Shown one piece after another: positions 24,881 through 33,679 of a DNA stretch of 34,521 bases. Location: the NCBI GenBank assembly GCA_945911685.1, contig CAMEAW010000018.1, positions 1 through 34,521 on the forward strand, written 5' to 3'. The position numbers and the translations under genes were made by a program. The notes beneath the pieces were generated by a model. The model ran no database searches. It saw nothing but the letters and a program-made list of their open reading frames with translations, and was not told where the DNA came from. Position 1 is the first letter of the stretch, and the number at the start of each line of letters is the position of its first letter. This stretch comes from Bordetella parapertussis (lineage in GTDB: Bacteria; Pseudomonadota; Gammaproteobacteria; Burkholderiales; Burkholderiaceae_B).

Positions 24881-26899
24881 TTATGGACCAGCCCTGTTAT
24901 TCAAGTACTTTCCAAGCCCTAGGTCTTCGAGCTTTGCTGACTGCGTCGCCTGTAGATCACGCATCAGTTTTGCGATGAAGGTCGCGTTCAAGTGATGGGA
25001 GTCACTGATAAAAGGTACACCCTGCGCTTGAGTTGGACAGCTCGTTTTATCTTCACGGCAAGTTAAGCCGATCATATCGACGTACGCAAACTGAAGGCCC
25101 TGCGGATAAAACGGCAAACTTGCTAGACTTGTTTGTTTTTTTGGATAATCCGCGAACGCCATACACACCTCAGCTTGGCGACCCGTTCTGTACATCAATT
25201 TTTCACAACTCGCATATTGATCAGGATCAAGCTGAAAGTAATTTCCAAATATAAAGAAATCAAAGCCACTGTTTTTTTTCTTTAGTTCGCGGACTAGATC
25301 AAATCTAAATTTATTGACGTCGTACTCAAAAGGCCGATAGCTCACCAACATGACTGCCGCGAGCCTTTTAATCACGTTTGGATCATTCATCAACAATTCA
25401 AAAGGCTGGCAGTAACGTTCAAATTTTTGTTCGCTAGCCTTTGCGATAATTTTTTCAGCTGTAAAACTGAGCTTACAACCCAGATATGAAACTGAAACAA
25501 CGTCATACTGCTTCACATCCATCACGGTACTGAGCCCAACAGACCAGTTGGGGTTGTACGAGTCACCCACAATCAAGACCACAGGCTTGGTCGATCGGCC
25601 GGACTCATCCCCAAGGTAGTTTCGATAGTTCGCAACCAGCTTTGCCTCAAGAGTGCGCGCTTCAGAGGTATATAACGCGTCAGCCTGCTTGACGTTTTTA
25701 CGAAACGGAAAGCCTCTTTCATTAAACGTGCCCAAGCCCACTAAACCAAGTACGAGCATCAACACAACGAGAACAAATACCTTTAAGCCACCGTTCTGAC
25801 CGAAGCGAATCGGTCGTTCAATCAACCGGTAGGTGAGCCACGCCAGCGCAACTGAAAGCACGATTAATCCTAGGCGGACCGAAAAGCTAGGCGGGCTTGC
25901 CTCAACAATCCAGGCAAAACTAAGAAGCGGCCAGTGCCACAGATACAGTGGGTAACTAATCAGGCCAAACCACACCAGAACTTTATGAGATAAGATTTTT
26001 GTATTGAGCAATGCACGAGGCCCAGCGGCCAATATAAAGGCCGTACCCAACACGGGTATCAGCGCCCACTTCCCTGGAAACTGAAGATCTCGGTTAAAGC
26101 GGATCAGGCTATAGATCAAAAGAATAAAGCCTAAGCAAGAGAGCGCATTGGCCATCCGTTCACGCATACGCACTGGGTCGACGACAGTTTTCTGACGCCG
26201 ACAGCACTTGTCGATAAACATTACAACGTCGGCCAAGCCATCTTTTTTATAAAGCGAGCACCATGCTAAGCCGCTGCCAATCAGAAGCTCCCAAATCCGC
26301 GTTTGCGGTGAGTAAAACGTGGCCACCACGTCACTTTTTATGCCAGTGATATTCAGATAAAACGACAAGGCTGCAAGAATGAAGGTCAGGACAAAGAATG
26401 AAAATCTTAACTTTGACGCCAGCCACAACAACAACGGCCAAACAATATAGAACTGCTCTTCAATGCCTAAGCTCCACAAATGAAGCAGCGGCTTGGTGTG
26501 GGCCGAGTTATCGAAATAGCCAGACTCGCCCCACAAGACAAAGTTTGAGATAAATGCAGCACCGGCCGCAATATGCTGACCTAATTGAGCATATTCATCC
26601 GCGAGCAGAATGAACCATCCGGCGAGGTAAACAGCGACTAAAACAACCAGTAAGGCCGGAAAAATTCTCTTAATTCGACGCGCGTAAAAATCAAGAAAAT
26701 TAAAGGTACCTAGATTTAGCTGTTCGAAAATAATTCGGCTGATAAGATAACCAGACAACACAAAAAAGACATCAACACCAATAAAGCCGCCTCTAAAAAT
26801 CTGCGGAAAACCATGAAACAACACAACCGATAAAACCGCGATCGCGCGCAGACCATCAATGTCTGGCCGATAGGTTGAGTGTGTAAGGTTTGAGGGCAT
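24881..26899 (-). CDS. OafA/YrhL-type membrane O-acyltransferase with C-terminal SGNH domain
   Basis: The 672 residues combine an AT3 membrane domain and an SGNH esterase-like domain. The N-terminal YRPDIDGLRAIAVLSVVLFH has the catalytic His of the family. FFVLSGYLISRIIFEQL and HTKPLLHLWSLGIEEQFYIV follow, with about ten helices to residue 390. The periplasmic part has GDSYNPNWSVG at about 443, with the nucleophile Ser, and DSHHLN at about 631-636, with the catalytic Asp and His. Related proteins O-acetylate LPS O-antigen or other glycans at the inner membrane. The gene lies 28 bases downstream of the FkbM methyltransferase gene, so the two probably modify a surface polysaccharide together. 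Its codons look more AT-rich than those of the catabolic cluster. Confidence 0.93.
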   Translation of the reverse strand: MPSNLTHSTYRPDIDGLRAIAVLSVVLFHGFPQIFRGGFIGVDVFFVLSGYLISRIIFEQLNLGTFNFLDFYARRIKRIFPALLVVLVAVYLAGWFILLADEYAQLGQHIAAGAAFISNFVLWGESGYFDNSAHTKPLLHLWSLGIEEQFYIVWPLLLWLASKLRFSFFVLTFILAALSFYLNITGIKSDVVATFYSPQTRIWELLIGSGLAWCSLYKKDGLADVVMFIDKCCRRQKTVVDPVRMRERMANALSCLGFILLIYSLIRFNRDLQFPGKWALIPVLGTAFILAAGPRALLNTKILSHKVLVWFGLISYPLYLWHWPLLSFAWIVEASPPSFSVRLGLIVLSVALAWLTYRLIERPIRFGQNGGLKVFVLVVLMLVLGLVGLGTFNERGFPFRKNVKQADALYTSEARTLEAKLVANYRNYLGDESGRSTKPVVLIVGDSYNPNWSVGLSTVMDVKQYDVVSVSYLGCKLSFTAEKIIAKASEQKFERYCQPFELLMNDPNVIKRLAAVMLVSYRPFEYDVNKFRFDLVRELKKKNSGFDFFIFGNYFQLDPDQYASCEKLMYRTGRQAEVCMAFADYPKKQTSLASLPFYPQGLQFAYVDMIGLTCREDKTSCPTQAQGVPFISDSHHLNATFIAKLMRDLQATQSAKLEDLGLGKYLNNRAGP

Positions 26900-26927
26900 G
26901 GCTAAAAAATAGGCTTCAGAGGGCGCG

Positions 26928-27881
26928 CTAGCGCATCATTTCCCCGCGCCGGGCAACCTCTTCTCCAAGCAGTGAAGACAGGGCAGTGAGTTGTGTGGGA
27001 TTGAAGGCTCCCACCAAAGTCGGGTAGCTTGAGCCATGTAGGATGTGACGGTACATCACGTGGTAAGCCGCGTCTTGATCATGCAGATTTCTTGCATCTT
27101 TTTTATCGTAAAAAGAAGGCAGCAGCTCGCGATGAAGGCGATCACGCAGGTTGCTCGTGTAACGCATATCCACCGCATACAGATACGGAAAAACGCCGCG
27201 CAGAAAATCAAAGAAATCTGGCACCGAGGTGCGCTGAAACGCATTTAGGCACCAGTGATTTAGTTCTAACGCCACAATCGGCTGATCACGCGCGATGGTC
27301 GCGGCAAGGCCCTCAATGACGCTCTGCTCAAAACCCTCGACATCGATCTTAATAAAATCGACTTTGGCGATTTGACGCTCACGGATGAAGTCATCTCCCC
27401 GAGCGATGGTGATGTGTTCAACTTGATGCCCTTCAGAGGCGCTCGTCAAGTTAGACACAAAACCGCCAGAGCGGTTGTTCGGCGCAAAGGTCAACTCAAA
27501 AGTACCTGCTTCTTTACCTAGGCCGAGGTTGATTGGTTCAACATTGTTCAGTTTGGCTCTCTGCACGTTCTCAACAAGCCAGCGGTAGGTGGTAGGAGAC
27601 GGCTCAAAACTGTAGACCTTGCTGGCACGGCTGCCAAACAAAAGTGAGGTACAGCCGATATTTGCACCGATATCCAGAACCGTGTCAGTAGGTTGAAGCA
27701 ACGATTTAAAGAACGAGACCATTTCAGGCTCGAACTCCCCCTCAACATGATCAAGATAGTCATCATCCGACGAGACGCTGTAGAGTTTTCCGTCAATCTT
27801 CGTGCGGACCACTCGCTCTTCTGACGAGCCAACGTTGGCCCGCGGGCGTAATAGAGATATAACTTTAGCGAGGCGTTTCAT
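26928..27881 (-). CDS. FkbM family SAM-dependent methyltransferase
   Basis: The 317 residues have the SAM-binding motif TVLDIGANIGCTSLLFGSRA (about 88-107). They also have VYSFEPSPTTYRWLVENVQ and the FkbM hallmark DFIKIDVEGFEQSVIEGLAA. FkbM enzymes methylate hydroxyls on macrolides, sugars and lipids. Beside an OafA-type acyltransferase, glycan O-methylation is likely, but the acceptor cannot be seen. The C-terminal about 90 residues are outside the core domain and unfamiliar. It is the first gene of a two-gene minus-strand unit. The 341 bases to the next gene hold the yybP-ykoY riboswitch and, in the first 180 bases, no gene that I can see. Confidence 0.92.
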   Translation of the reverse strand: MKRLAKVISLLRPRANVGSSEERVVRTKIDGKLYSVSSDDDYLDHVEGEFEPEMVSFFKSLLQPTDTVLDIGANIGCTSLLFGSRASKVYSFEPSPTTYRWLVENVQRAKLNNVEPINLGLGKEAGTFELTFAPNNRSGGFVSNLTSASEGHQVEHITIARGDDFIRERQIAKVDFIKIDVEGFEQSVIEGLAATIARDQPIVALELNHWCLNAFQRTSVPDFFDFLRGVFPYLYAVDMRYTSNLRDRLHRELLPSFYDKKDARNLHDQDAAYHVMYRHILHGSSYPTLVGAFNPTQLTALSSLLGEEVARRGEMMR

Positions 27882-28061
27882 ACGGGCTCAATTAACGTAA
27901 CCGACGGTTGGTCGCAAGCTTAACCGATGCTGTGGTGCCGAGCATGACGATTGAGCAACCCCCGTCCAGTACTCAAGACGCCATAAGGCAGCGTCAGTGA
28001 AGATATCCATACCGTGACTATGGTTTTAATTAACTCGCTCAAAACACGTGATAAGCTGATT

Positions 28062-28180
28062 TCACTTGAAGGGGAGTAGCCTCAGCACCAAAGGCCGTCA
28101 ATACGAGCCGATGTTTTCGACATCGCTCCGGTCTGGTGAGCAACCTTAGACAACGGTTGCGGCAAGACCTTCGATTCGCG
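28062..28180 (+). ncRNA. yybP-ykoY manganese riboswitch
   Basis: All conserved blocks of the yybP-ykoY class are present in order. They are GAAGGGGAGTAGC (28068-28080), CGTCAATACGA (about 28096-28106) and GGCAAGACCTTC (28161-28172). The P1 stem is GAAGG (28068-28072) with CCTTC (28168-28172). The internal hairpin GATGTTTTCGACATC (about 28109-28123) also fits. In this class Mn2+ binds at the junction of the two coaxial stacks and raises expression; the E. coli alx leader (PRE) is of the same type. The gene just downstream is an alx homologue with its ribosome site 32 bases beyond the element, so control of translation start or of an overlapping terminator is likely. Confidence 0.9.
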
Positions 28181-28222
28181 ATGCGCCAACCGGCCGTCGA
28201 ACTAACGTTTCGGAGAGTCAAC

Positions 28223-29176
28223 ATGGAATCAATTGGTAGCTGGTGGATGTGGACAAGCTTTGGTGTCTTTGTAGTGATCGCTTGCGTGGTCGATTTGCTT
28301 GTTCTGCAAAAAAAGGGAGACGATCGTGTCTCAATAGGTCAGGCGCTCAGGTGGTCAGCGCTATGGGTTGCGCTAGCACTCCTTTTTAACGCTCTATTGT
28401 GGTGGTATCTCGACGGAGAAGCCGGGCGTGAAGTCGCGAATGCAAAAGCCGCACAGTTTTTTACCGGCTACCTGATTGAAAAGTCCCTGGCAGTAGATAA
28501 CATTTTCGTGTTTCTGATGTTATTTACCTACTTCGCCGTCCCTGCAGAACTGCAGAAGCGGGTATTGATCTTGGGTGTGATTGGCGCGATTGTTCTGCGT
28601 GCCGCGATGATTCTGGTCGGTGCTTGGCTCATCAAAGAGTTTCACTGGGTGCTTTACCTCTTCGGTCTTTTTCTGTTGGTGACCGGTATCAAAATGCTGA
28701 TATTTGCCAACGCTAATTCTGACCTCGAGAACAACCCCATTCTGAAATGGATGCGTGGACACATGAATCTGACCCCTGATTTTGATGGTGAAAAATTCTG
28801 GGTAACCCGGCAGAACGTAAGGTTTTATACGCCTTTGTTCGTCGTCATGATTCTGATCGGTATCACCGATGTGGTTTTTGCGGTCGACAGTATTCCTGCG
28901 ATTTTTGCGATCACAGACGACCCGTTTATCGTGATGACCTCGAATATTTTCGCGATTCTTGGTTTACGCGCAATGTACTTTCTACTCGCGGATCTCAAAG
29001 ACCGCTTCGATTTGCTGACCTATGGCCTGGGCGTGATTCTTGTGTTCGTTGGCACCAAGATGCTCATTGTTGACTGGGTCAAGATCCCTGTTGGAATATC
29101 GCTAGGGGTCGTTGGCGCAACTCTTGTGGTGGCGGTGATCGCGAGTCTTCTGACGAAACCAAAACAGACGGCTTAA
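28223..29176 (+). CDS. alx: TerC family integral membrane protein (Alx-like Mn2+ exporter type)
   Basis: The frame is open from 28136, but that would overlap the riboswitch. The ATG at 28223 has GGAGAG six bases ahead and starts a hydrophobic helix, giving 317 residues. It follows E. coli Alx closely: WWYLDGEAGREVA, then FLTGY-type FFTGYLIEKSLAVDNIFVF, then FAVDSIPAIFAIT and SNIFAILGLRAMYFLLADL. About nine helices are visible. The two acidic membrane motifs EKSLAVDN and DVVFAVDS are typical of TerC/Alx proteins. The family protects against manganese overload and alkaline stress. The leader riboswitch fits that role. Confidence 0.94.
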   Translation: MESIGSWWMWTSFGVFVVIACVVDLLVLQKKGDDRVSIGQALRWSALWVALALLFNALLWWYLDGEAGREVANAKAAQFFTGYLIEKSLAVDNIFVFLMLFTYFAVPAELQKRVLILGVIGAIVLRAAMILVGAWLIKEFHWVLYLFGLFLLVTGIKMLIFANANSDLENNPILKWMRGHMNLTPDFDGEKFWVTRQNVRFYTPLFVVMILIGITDVVFAVDSIPAIFAITDDPFIVMTSNIFAILGLRAMYFLLADLKDRFDLLTYGLGVILVFVGTKMLIVDWVKIPVGISLGVVGATLVVAVIASLLTKPKQTA

Positions 29177-29189
29177 GCCTGTCTGCTCT

Positions 29190-29218
29190 GAAGGGGCGTA
29201 GCAAAGCCACGCCCCTTC
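29190..29218. terminator. perfect 10-bp hairpin between convergent genes, likely bidirectional terminator
   Basis: GAAGGGGCGT (29190-29199) pairs perfectly with ACGCCCCTTC (29209-29218) around a nine-base loop. It lies between the alx stop and the stop of the convergent gamma-glutamyltransferase gene. There is no T-run on either side, so the mode of termination is uncertain, but the position fits a shared transcript end. Confidence 0.6.
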
Positions 29219-29226
29219 ACCCGACG

Positions 29227-30831
29227 CTACCGCGCGTAAACAACGCCAGCCCCACCCCTTGGGTCAGCACCGCCGCGCATACGCCCACCGATAGTTGAAA
29301 TCACGTGCGCACGCGACATGCTGGGCTCAAAGCTGTGCGCGCTTTGGTGAACGATATGACCTGATGCACGTAGCTCTTTAACCACCGAGCGAGATACTGT
29401 AGCCTCTGTGTGTATACCCAGACCCTCGCAATGAATACGTGGGACGGTAACCGCCTCGACCGGTGACATCCCAAAATCCACCACGTTCAAAATCGCCTGC
29501 AAGGTGGCGCTAATAATCACACTCCCCCCAGGCGCACCGGCTAACAGCACAGGCTTGCCGTCCTTGAGCAACATGGTAGGTACCATCCCGGTCGTGCGTG
29601 CTTTACCGGGGGCCATCGAATTCTTTTTATTCGGGACGGGATCAAATAGCTTCATCGAATTGTTGTAGTTAAAACCTAAGCCCGGGGTGACAACGCCCGC
29701 GGCGGTGCCGAGCGTATGGGTCATCGACACCGCATTACCCTCGGCATCCATGACACACACATGCGTGGTGCAACCTGGTGGTGCCTCTTCTTGGCCACCT
29801 GCATACTGGCCCGACTGAATCCGTTCAGCCCAATACGCTGCACGCTTTTTAGAAATCAGCATCTCGGTGGGGACGTCTGCAAAATGTGGGTCGCCTAGAT
29901 AGGCGTTGCGATCAACGTGGGCGGCAGCCATTGCGCGCGCCACTAAATCGATGTGCCGTGCCGAGCCATGATCGAGCGCACTCAAATCAAAATGCTCAAG
30001 AATCTGCAACATTTCAATCAAGGTTGCACCACTGCCGGGTGGCGGGTTAGAGCGCACCTCATAACCTCGATAGGATCCCACCAAGGGCGCACTTTCTTCG
30101 GGTTGGTAATCAGCCAAGTCTTGGCGGGTTACAAAGGAACCATTGGCTGCTAGGTCGCGGGCGATCTCATCGCCGAGCGCACCTTGATGAAATTCGCGCC
30201 AACCCCCTTTTGCGAGTCGCTCTAGCGTGCGTGCATAGTCAGGTAGGCGCATCACATCGCCAACCTTGAACAAACGCCCCTCGGGATGCAAATACACACG
30301 CGCGCATTCGGCGGTTTTGCGAATACGAGTCAGGCCATCCGGAATACCGGGTTGGGCATAACCGCTCCAGACGCTTGCCAAGTTTGGAGTGACCAAGATC
30401 CCTTCGTTCGCTTGTGCAATCGCCGGCGCAATCAAATCAGCCCAAGACATAGACCCAAGCTTTTCGTGAAACAAACCGAGCCCGGCGGGTGTGCCGGGCG
30501 TCATGATGGCGGTATAGCCAATCTCGCTTCGGAAGTCATCGAACAAGCTGTAGCCAGAAATTGGTGTGCGGCCCTTGCAATCTTTTTCCCACATATCCGG
30601 GCGTACGTTAGAGCCCGCGCGATTATAGAAATCGATCATCCCACTCGTGCCGGTTGCTGCATGAAAGTAGTGCAAGGTCCCCATACCGCCGAGGCCGCAC
30701 ATAAAGGGGTCATTGACCATTTGCGAAAATGCAGTGGCCAACGCAGCATCAAAAGCGTTGCCGCCCTTCTCGAGGATTTCTGCCCCTACCTCGGCAGCGC
30801 GCGGCTGCGGACATACGACAACGCCTTTCAT
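29227..30831 (-). CDS. gamma-glutamyltransferase family protein (second copy)
   Basis: The frame is open to 30897, but the ATG at 30831 has GGAG five bases ahead and begins KGVVVCPQPRAAEVGAEILEKGG, the usual family N-terminus (534 residues). FMCGLGGMGTLHYF is in the large subunit. The processing site GCTTHVCVMDAEGNAVSMT has Thr355 as the predicted nucleophile, with the usual Thr-Thr-His. The small-subunit LLAGAPGGSVIISATLQ is the glycine pocket. There is no signal peptide, so it should be cytoplasmic. It is distinct from the gene at 7350-9218, which is nearly 90 residues longer and has Thr-Cys at this site. It stands alone, divergent from the arsenic operon. Confidence 0.9.
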   Translation of the reverse strand: MKGVVVCPQPRAAEVGAEILEKGGNAFDAALATAFSQMVNDPFMCGLGGMGTLHYFHAATGTSGMIDFYNRAGSNVRPDMWEKDCKGRTPISGYSLFDDFRSEIGYTAIMTPGTPAGLGLFHEKLGSMSWADLIAPAIAQANEGILVTPNLASVWSGYAQPGIPDGLTRIRKTAECARVYLHPEGRLFKVGDVMRLPDYARTLERLAKGGWREFHQGALGDEIARDLAANGSFVTRQDLADYQPEESAPLVGSYRGYEVRSNPPPGSGATLIEMLQILEHFDLSALDHGSARHIDLVARAMAAAHVDRNAYLGDPHFADVPTEMLISKKRAAYWAERIQSGQYAGGQEEAPPGCTTHVCVMDAEGNAVSMTHTLGTAAGVVTPGLGFNYNNSMKLFDPVPNKKNSMAPGKARTTGMVPTMLLKDGKPVLLAGAPGGSVIISATLQAILNVVDFGMSPVEAVTVPRIHCEGLGIHTEATVSRSVVKELRASGHIVHQSAHSFEPSMSRAHVISTIGGRMRGGADPRGGAGVVYAR

Positions 30832-30907
30832 ATGAACTCCCTCGATATACGATCTACGGTACATGACCGATAATAAATTGTCATCATTTGGCAACATAAT
30901 TCCATTA

Positions 30908-30923
30908 TTCTAGATCTTTAGAA
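30908..30923. promoter_or_regulatory. putative ArsR operator
   Basis: TTCTA-GATCTT-TAGAA (30908-30923) is a perfect 5-bp inverted repeat with a six-base spacer, 15 bases upstream of arsR. A possible -35 box TTGGCA (30888-30893) with a 17-base spacer would place a poor -10 (TAGATC) inside this dyad, as expected for a self-repressing arsR. The repeat is seen; the function is inferred. Confidence 0.4.
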
Positions 30924-30938
30924 ATATTTGATCGAATC

Positions 30939-31259
30939 ATGGAAGAAAAAGACGTAATTGCCGCACTCGCCGCGCTAGCGCAACCAAGCAGGTTACGCAT
31001 CTTTCGCCAACTCGTCGAAGTCGGTCAGGCTGGTTTGACCCCCGGAACACTTGGCGAGAGGTTGGACATACCGCCAGCGACCTTGTCTTTTCATCTGAAA
31101 GAACTGCTCAATGCTGGGCTACTTGAGCAAACGCGAGAGGGCCGAAGCCTAATCTACAGCACCCGTATCGATCATATGACTGGCCTGATCGACTACTTGA
31201 CTGAAAATTGCTGTCAAGGTGAACCCTGCCTTGTTTTGAAGACCGCTTGCAAAGGCTAA
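30939..31259 (+). CDS. arsR: ArsR family arsenic-responsive repressor
   Basis: The 106 residues form a winged-helix repressor. ALAQPSRLRIFRQLV is the family N-terminal helix, and PATLSFHLKELLNAGLLEQTREGR is the recognition helix and wing (written in two parts as PATLSFHLKEL and LNAGLLEQ). There is no CVCDLC metal motif in the DNA-binding region. Instead the C-terminus has NCCQGEPC with Cys91, Cys92 and Cys97. This recalls the C-terminal As(III) site of Acidithiobacillus ferrooxidans ArsR. Arsenite would release it from DNA. It is the first gene of arsR-arsC-acr3. Confidence 0.92.
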   Translation: MEEKDVIAALAALAQPSRLRIFRQLVEVGQAGLTPGTLGERLDIPPATLSFHLKELLNAGLLEQTREGRSLIYSTRIDHMTGLIDYLTENCCQGEPCLVLKTACKG

Positions 31260-31329
31260 AGGATCAACCCTAAGAGATTTCACGCCACCAAACCCGCGTT
31301 AACACTCATACATACTAATGGAGCCATCA

Positions 31330-31839
31330 ATGGTCTCGAAAATTTATAACGTATTGTTTATCTGCACCGGCAACTCGGCGCGCAGCATCATGGCTGAAGC
31401 GATTCTCAACAATCTCGGTAACGGTAGGTTCATCGCTTACAGCGCTGGTAGCCACGCCTCTGGAAAAATCAATTCTTACGCTTTAGATCTCATTAAAAGC
31501 AATAACCTGCCTCATGCACACCTACGAAGCAAGAGTTGGGATGAGTTTGCTCAACCAGATGCACCTGAGCTTGATTTTGTCTTCACGGTTTGCGATAAAG
31601 CCGCTGGAGAAGTTTGCCCTGTCTGGCCCGGCCAACCCATGACTGCACACTGGGGGGTCGAAGAACCGTCTGCCGTTAACGGCACTGAGGAGGAAAAGAC
31701 AAAAGCGTTTTCTACGGCGTATCGAATATTGCACCGCCGTCTTTCTTTGTTCACCTCTTTACCCATTGATAAGCTTGATAATCTTTCATTGAAGCGCGAA
31801 TTGGACATAATTGGCACCGTTAAGGTTGATGGGGCGTAA
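31330..31839 (+). CDS. arsC: arsenate reductase, low-molecular-weight phosphatase type (thioredoxin-coupled)
   Basis: An ATG at 31318 is in frame, but the one at 31330 has GGAG six bases ahead, so I prefer it (169 residues). The P-loop CTGNSAR (Cys12-Arg18) begins the catalytic site. The second and third redox cysteines are in VCDKAAGEVCPVW (Cys88, Cys96). The usual HWG(F/L)DDP loop reads HWGVEEPS. The protein reduces arsenate to arsenite in the cytosol using thioredoxin. It is about 30 residues longer at the C-terminus than the S. aureus pI258 enzyme. It lies 70 bases after arsR and six bases before acr3. Confidence 0.9.
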   Translation: MVSKIYNVLFICTGNSARSIMAEAILNNLGNGRFIAYSAGSHASGKINSYALDLIKSNNLPHAHLRSKSWDEFAQPDAPELDFVFTVCDKAAGEVCPVWPGQPMTAHWGVEEPSAVNGTEEEKTKAFSTAYRILHRRLSLFTSLPIDKLDNLSLKRELDIIGTVKVDGA

Positions 31840-31845
31840 CAGCAC

Positions 31846-32913
31846 ATGGTTAATAAAAGCGATCTCAGTGCCAAAAAAACTGTTAGCAACGCGATGAGCA
31901 CCTTTGAAAGATTTCTGACTGTTTGGGTCTTCCTCTGCATCGTCGCGGGTATTGCGCTGGGTCGGCTTTTCCCGAGCGTGTTTCAGTCGATTGCCCAAGT
32001 TGAAATTGCACAGGTCAATCTGCCGGTGGGGGTTTTAATTTGGGTGATGATCATCCCGATGCTTGTGAAGGTGAATTTTTCGTCGTTAGGCGAATTACGT
32101 CGGCATAGTCGAGGCATTGGGGTCACGCTCTTTGTGAACTGGCTCGTCAAGCCCTTCTCGATGGCCTTTCTAGGATGGCTGTTCATCCGTCATTTATTCG
32201 CCGACCTGTTGCCGCCAGATCAGCTCGATAGTTACATCGCTGGCTTAATTCTGTTGGCCGCAGCACCCTGCACCGCAATGGTGTTTGTGTGGAGCCGACT
32301 CACAGGTGGGGATCCACTCTTTACGCTTTCACAAGTCGCGCTAAACGATTCAATCATGGTGGTTGCGTTTGCGCCGCTGGTTGCGCTCTTGCTTGGCATT
32401 TCTGCCATCACCGTTCCTTGGGACACCTTGTTGACTTCGGTTGTTCTGTATATCGTGGTGCCGGTGTTGCTGGCTCAGCTTTGGCGCAAGGCCTTACTCA
32501 AAAAAGGCGAGGCTGCGTTCGATGCTGCAATGATAAAGATCGGGCCTTGGTCCATCGCAGCTTTATTAGCCACTTTAGTCTTGTTGTTTGCGTTTCAGGG
32601 CGAGGCGATCCTTAAACAACCACTGGTGATTGCGCTTCTCGCCGTACCCATCCTGATACAGGTCGTTTTTAATTCTGCGCTGGCGTACTGGCTAAACCGT
32701 TTAGTCGGAGAAAAACACAGCGTCGCATGCCCGTCTGCGTTGATTGGCGCCTCTAATTTTTTCGAGCTTGCCGTCGCAGCAGCGATTAGTTTGTTTGGCT
32801 TGCAGTCAGGTGCCGCCTTGGCAACCGTCGTGGGTGTGCTGATAGAAGTGCCCGTCATGCTGGCGGTAGTTTACGTAGTAAACAATTCTAAACAATGGTA
32901 CGAAAGAAGCTAA
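31846..32913 (+). CDS. acr3: Acr3-type arsenite efflux permease
   Basis: The 355-residue protein has ten likely helices. The family hallmark APCTAMVFVWSRLTGGDP carries the conserved Cys that is essential in Acr3 proteins. GVLIWVMIIPMLVKVNFSSL, VNWLVKPFSMAFLGWLFI and CPSALIGASNFFELAVAAAI are also typical. It exports As(OH)3 from the cytoplasm by the proton motive force. The start lies six bases after the arsC stop, with a poor box of its own, so it is probably translated by coupling. Several Met codons in the first 17 residues make the exact start uncertain by a few residues. Confidence 0.95.
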   Translation: MVNKSDLSAKKTVSNAMSTFERFLTVWVFLCIVAGIALGRLFPSVFQSIAQVEIAQVNLPVGVLIWVMIIPMLVKVNFSSLGELRRHSRGIGVTLFVNWLVKPFSMAFLGWLFIRHLFADLLPPDQLDSYIAGLILLAAAPCTAMVFVWSRLTGGDPLFTLSQVALNDSIMVVAFAPLVALLLGISAITVPWDTLLTSVVLYIVVPVLLAQLWRKALLKKGEAAFDAAMIKIGPWSIAALLATLVLLFAFQGEAILKQPLVIALLAVPILIQVVFNSALAYWLNRLVGEKHSVACPSALIGASNFFELAVAAAISLFGLQSGAALATVVGVLIEVPVMLAVVYVVNNSKQWYERS

Positions 32914-32967
32914 GTTCGGCATCGCTTGCACCAGTACGACATCGCAAGCATAGGCATAAATCACAAG

Positions 32968-33381
32968 CTATTTTTTCCCCGTACAAGAAAAGTTTTTGAG
33001 CTCTTGCTCAACGCTTCGCGGATTGATGGCTTTCCACGGCCCATAGATTTTTTGTGTATTGACCACAGTGCCGCGGCCCATACGCTCGTCAAACAGCTCA
33101 ATCGTGTAGATCCTCACACGATTATCAGGGCAGTTATATTGCGCCTTGATCACTACAGAATGAAATATGTGCCCTTCTTCATTACGCATCTTGCGTTTGT
33201 AGTCAAGCATCTCTGCCACATTCACAAACCTATCCATTTGAATAAGCTCGCTGCGTTCGGTATAGGTAGTGAGGGTTGCGTCCTCATGCATACTCAGCCA
33301 CTGCGCTTGGGCGCGGTCACCGAAGAGCCCATGCAACAGCACCAACACACAGAACATCAAAACGGTCGCGCTATATCTCAT
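32968..33381 (-). CDS. secreted protein, surface-adhesin E-like
   Basis: The 137 residues begin with a clear signal peptide (about 1-26, ending RAQA-Q). The mature part is about 110 residues: DATLTTYTERSELIQMDRFVNV, then an alternating YNCPDNRVRIYTIELF strand region, then YGPWKAINPRS and a C-terminal ELKNFSC. The two Cys residues (in NCPD and at the end) could form a disulfide. The pattern matches the small periplasmic family called surface-adhesin protein E in beta-proteobacteria (CNP1-like). Its function is not established. It converges on acr3 and stands alone. Confidence 0.75.
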   Translation of the reverse strand: MRYSATVLMFCVLVLLHGLFGDRAQAQWLSMHEDATLTTYTERSELIQMDRFVNVAEMLDYKRKMRNEEGHIFHSVVIKAQYNCPDNRVRIYTIELFDERMGRGTVVNTQKIYGPWKAINPRSVEQELKNFSCTGKK

Positions 33382-33644
33382 GCTTTTCCTTTTCAGAGAC
33401 TAAAACTGATGTCGAAGTCCTACACGGCGCACAACGCTTTTGGCTAACTTAAACTTTGCATAATTATTGGTGCACAACGCATAGGCAAAATTTATCAGTT
33501 TTAGCGTGCTGGATCACTCATAAACCTTGGGGGATTCTTTCTTAGCAGCTTATTCGAGCACTTCTATGTGAGCGGAATGCGCGGGCGATCACTATCTTAA
33601 GTATGAGTTCTAGGCAACTCTGCAGATTATCGAGTCATTTATAT

Positions 33645-33673
33645 TTGACATTTGATATCACTATTGATACCAT
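33645..33673 (+). promoter_or_regulatory. candidate hicAB promoter with overlapping dyad
   Basis: TTGACA (33645-33650) is followed after 17 bases by TACCAT (33668-33673). The spacer contains the 8-bp palindrome TGATATCA and a further TTGATACC half, which are plausible HicB-binding repeats. Transcription would begin at or next to the hicA start codon at 33680, leaving almost no leader. The 298 bases from 33382 to 33679 contain no gene I can support. Confidence 0.45.
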
Positions 33674-33679
33674 TTACTA

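Noticed and set aside
28136..28222. Upstream in-frame extension of the TerC/Alx protein (29 residues)
   Set aside because: It overlaps the riboswitch aptamer, has no homology to Alx N-termini, and a good ribosome site serves the ATG at 28223.
30286..30873. 195-codon open frame on the plus strand
   Set aside because: It is antisense to the second gamma-glutamyltransferase gene, whose motifs are clear; no recognisable domain.
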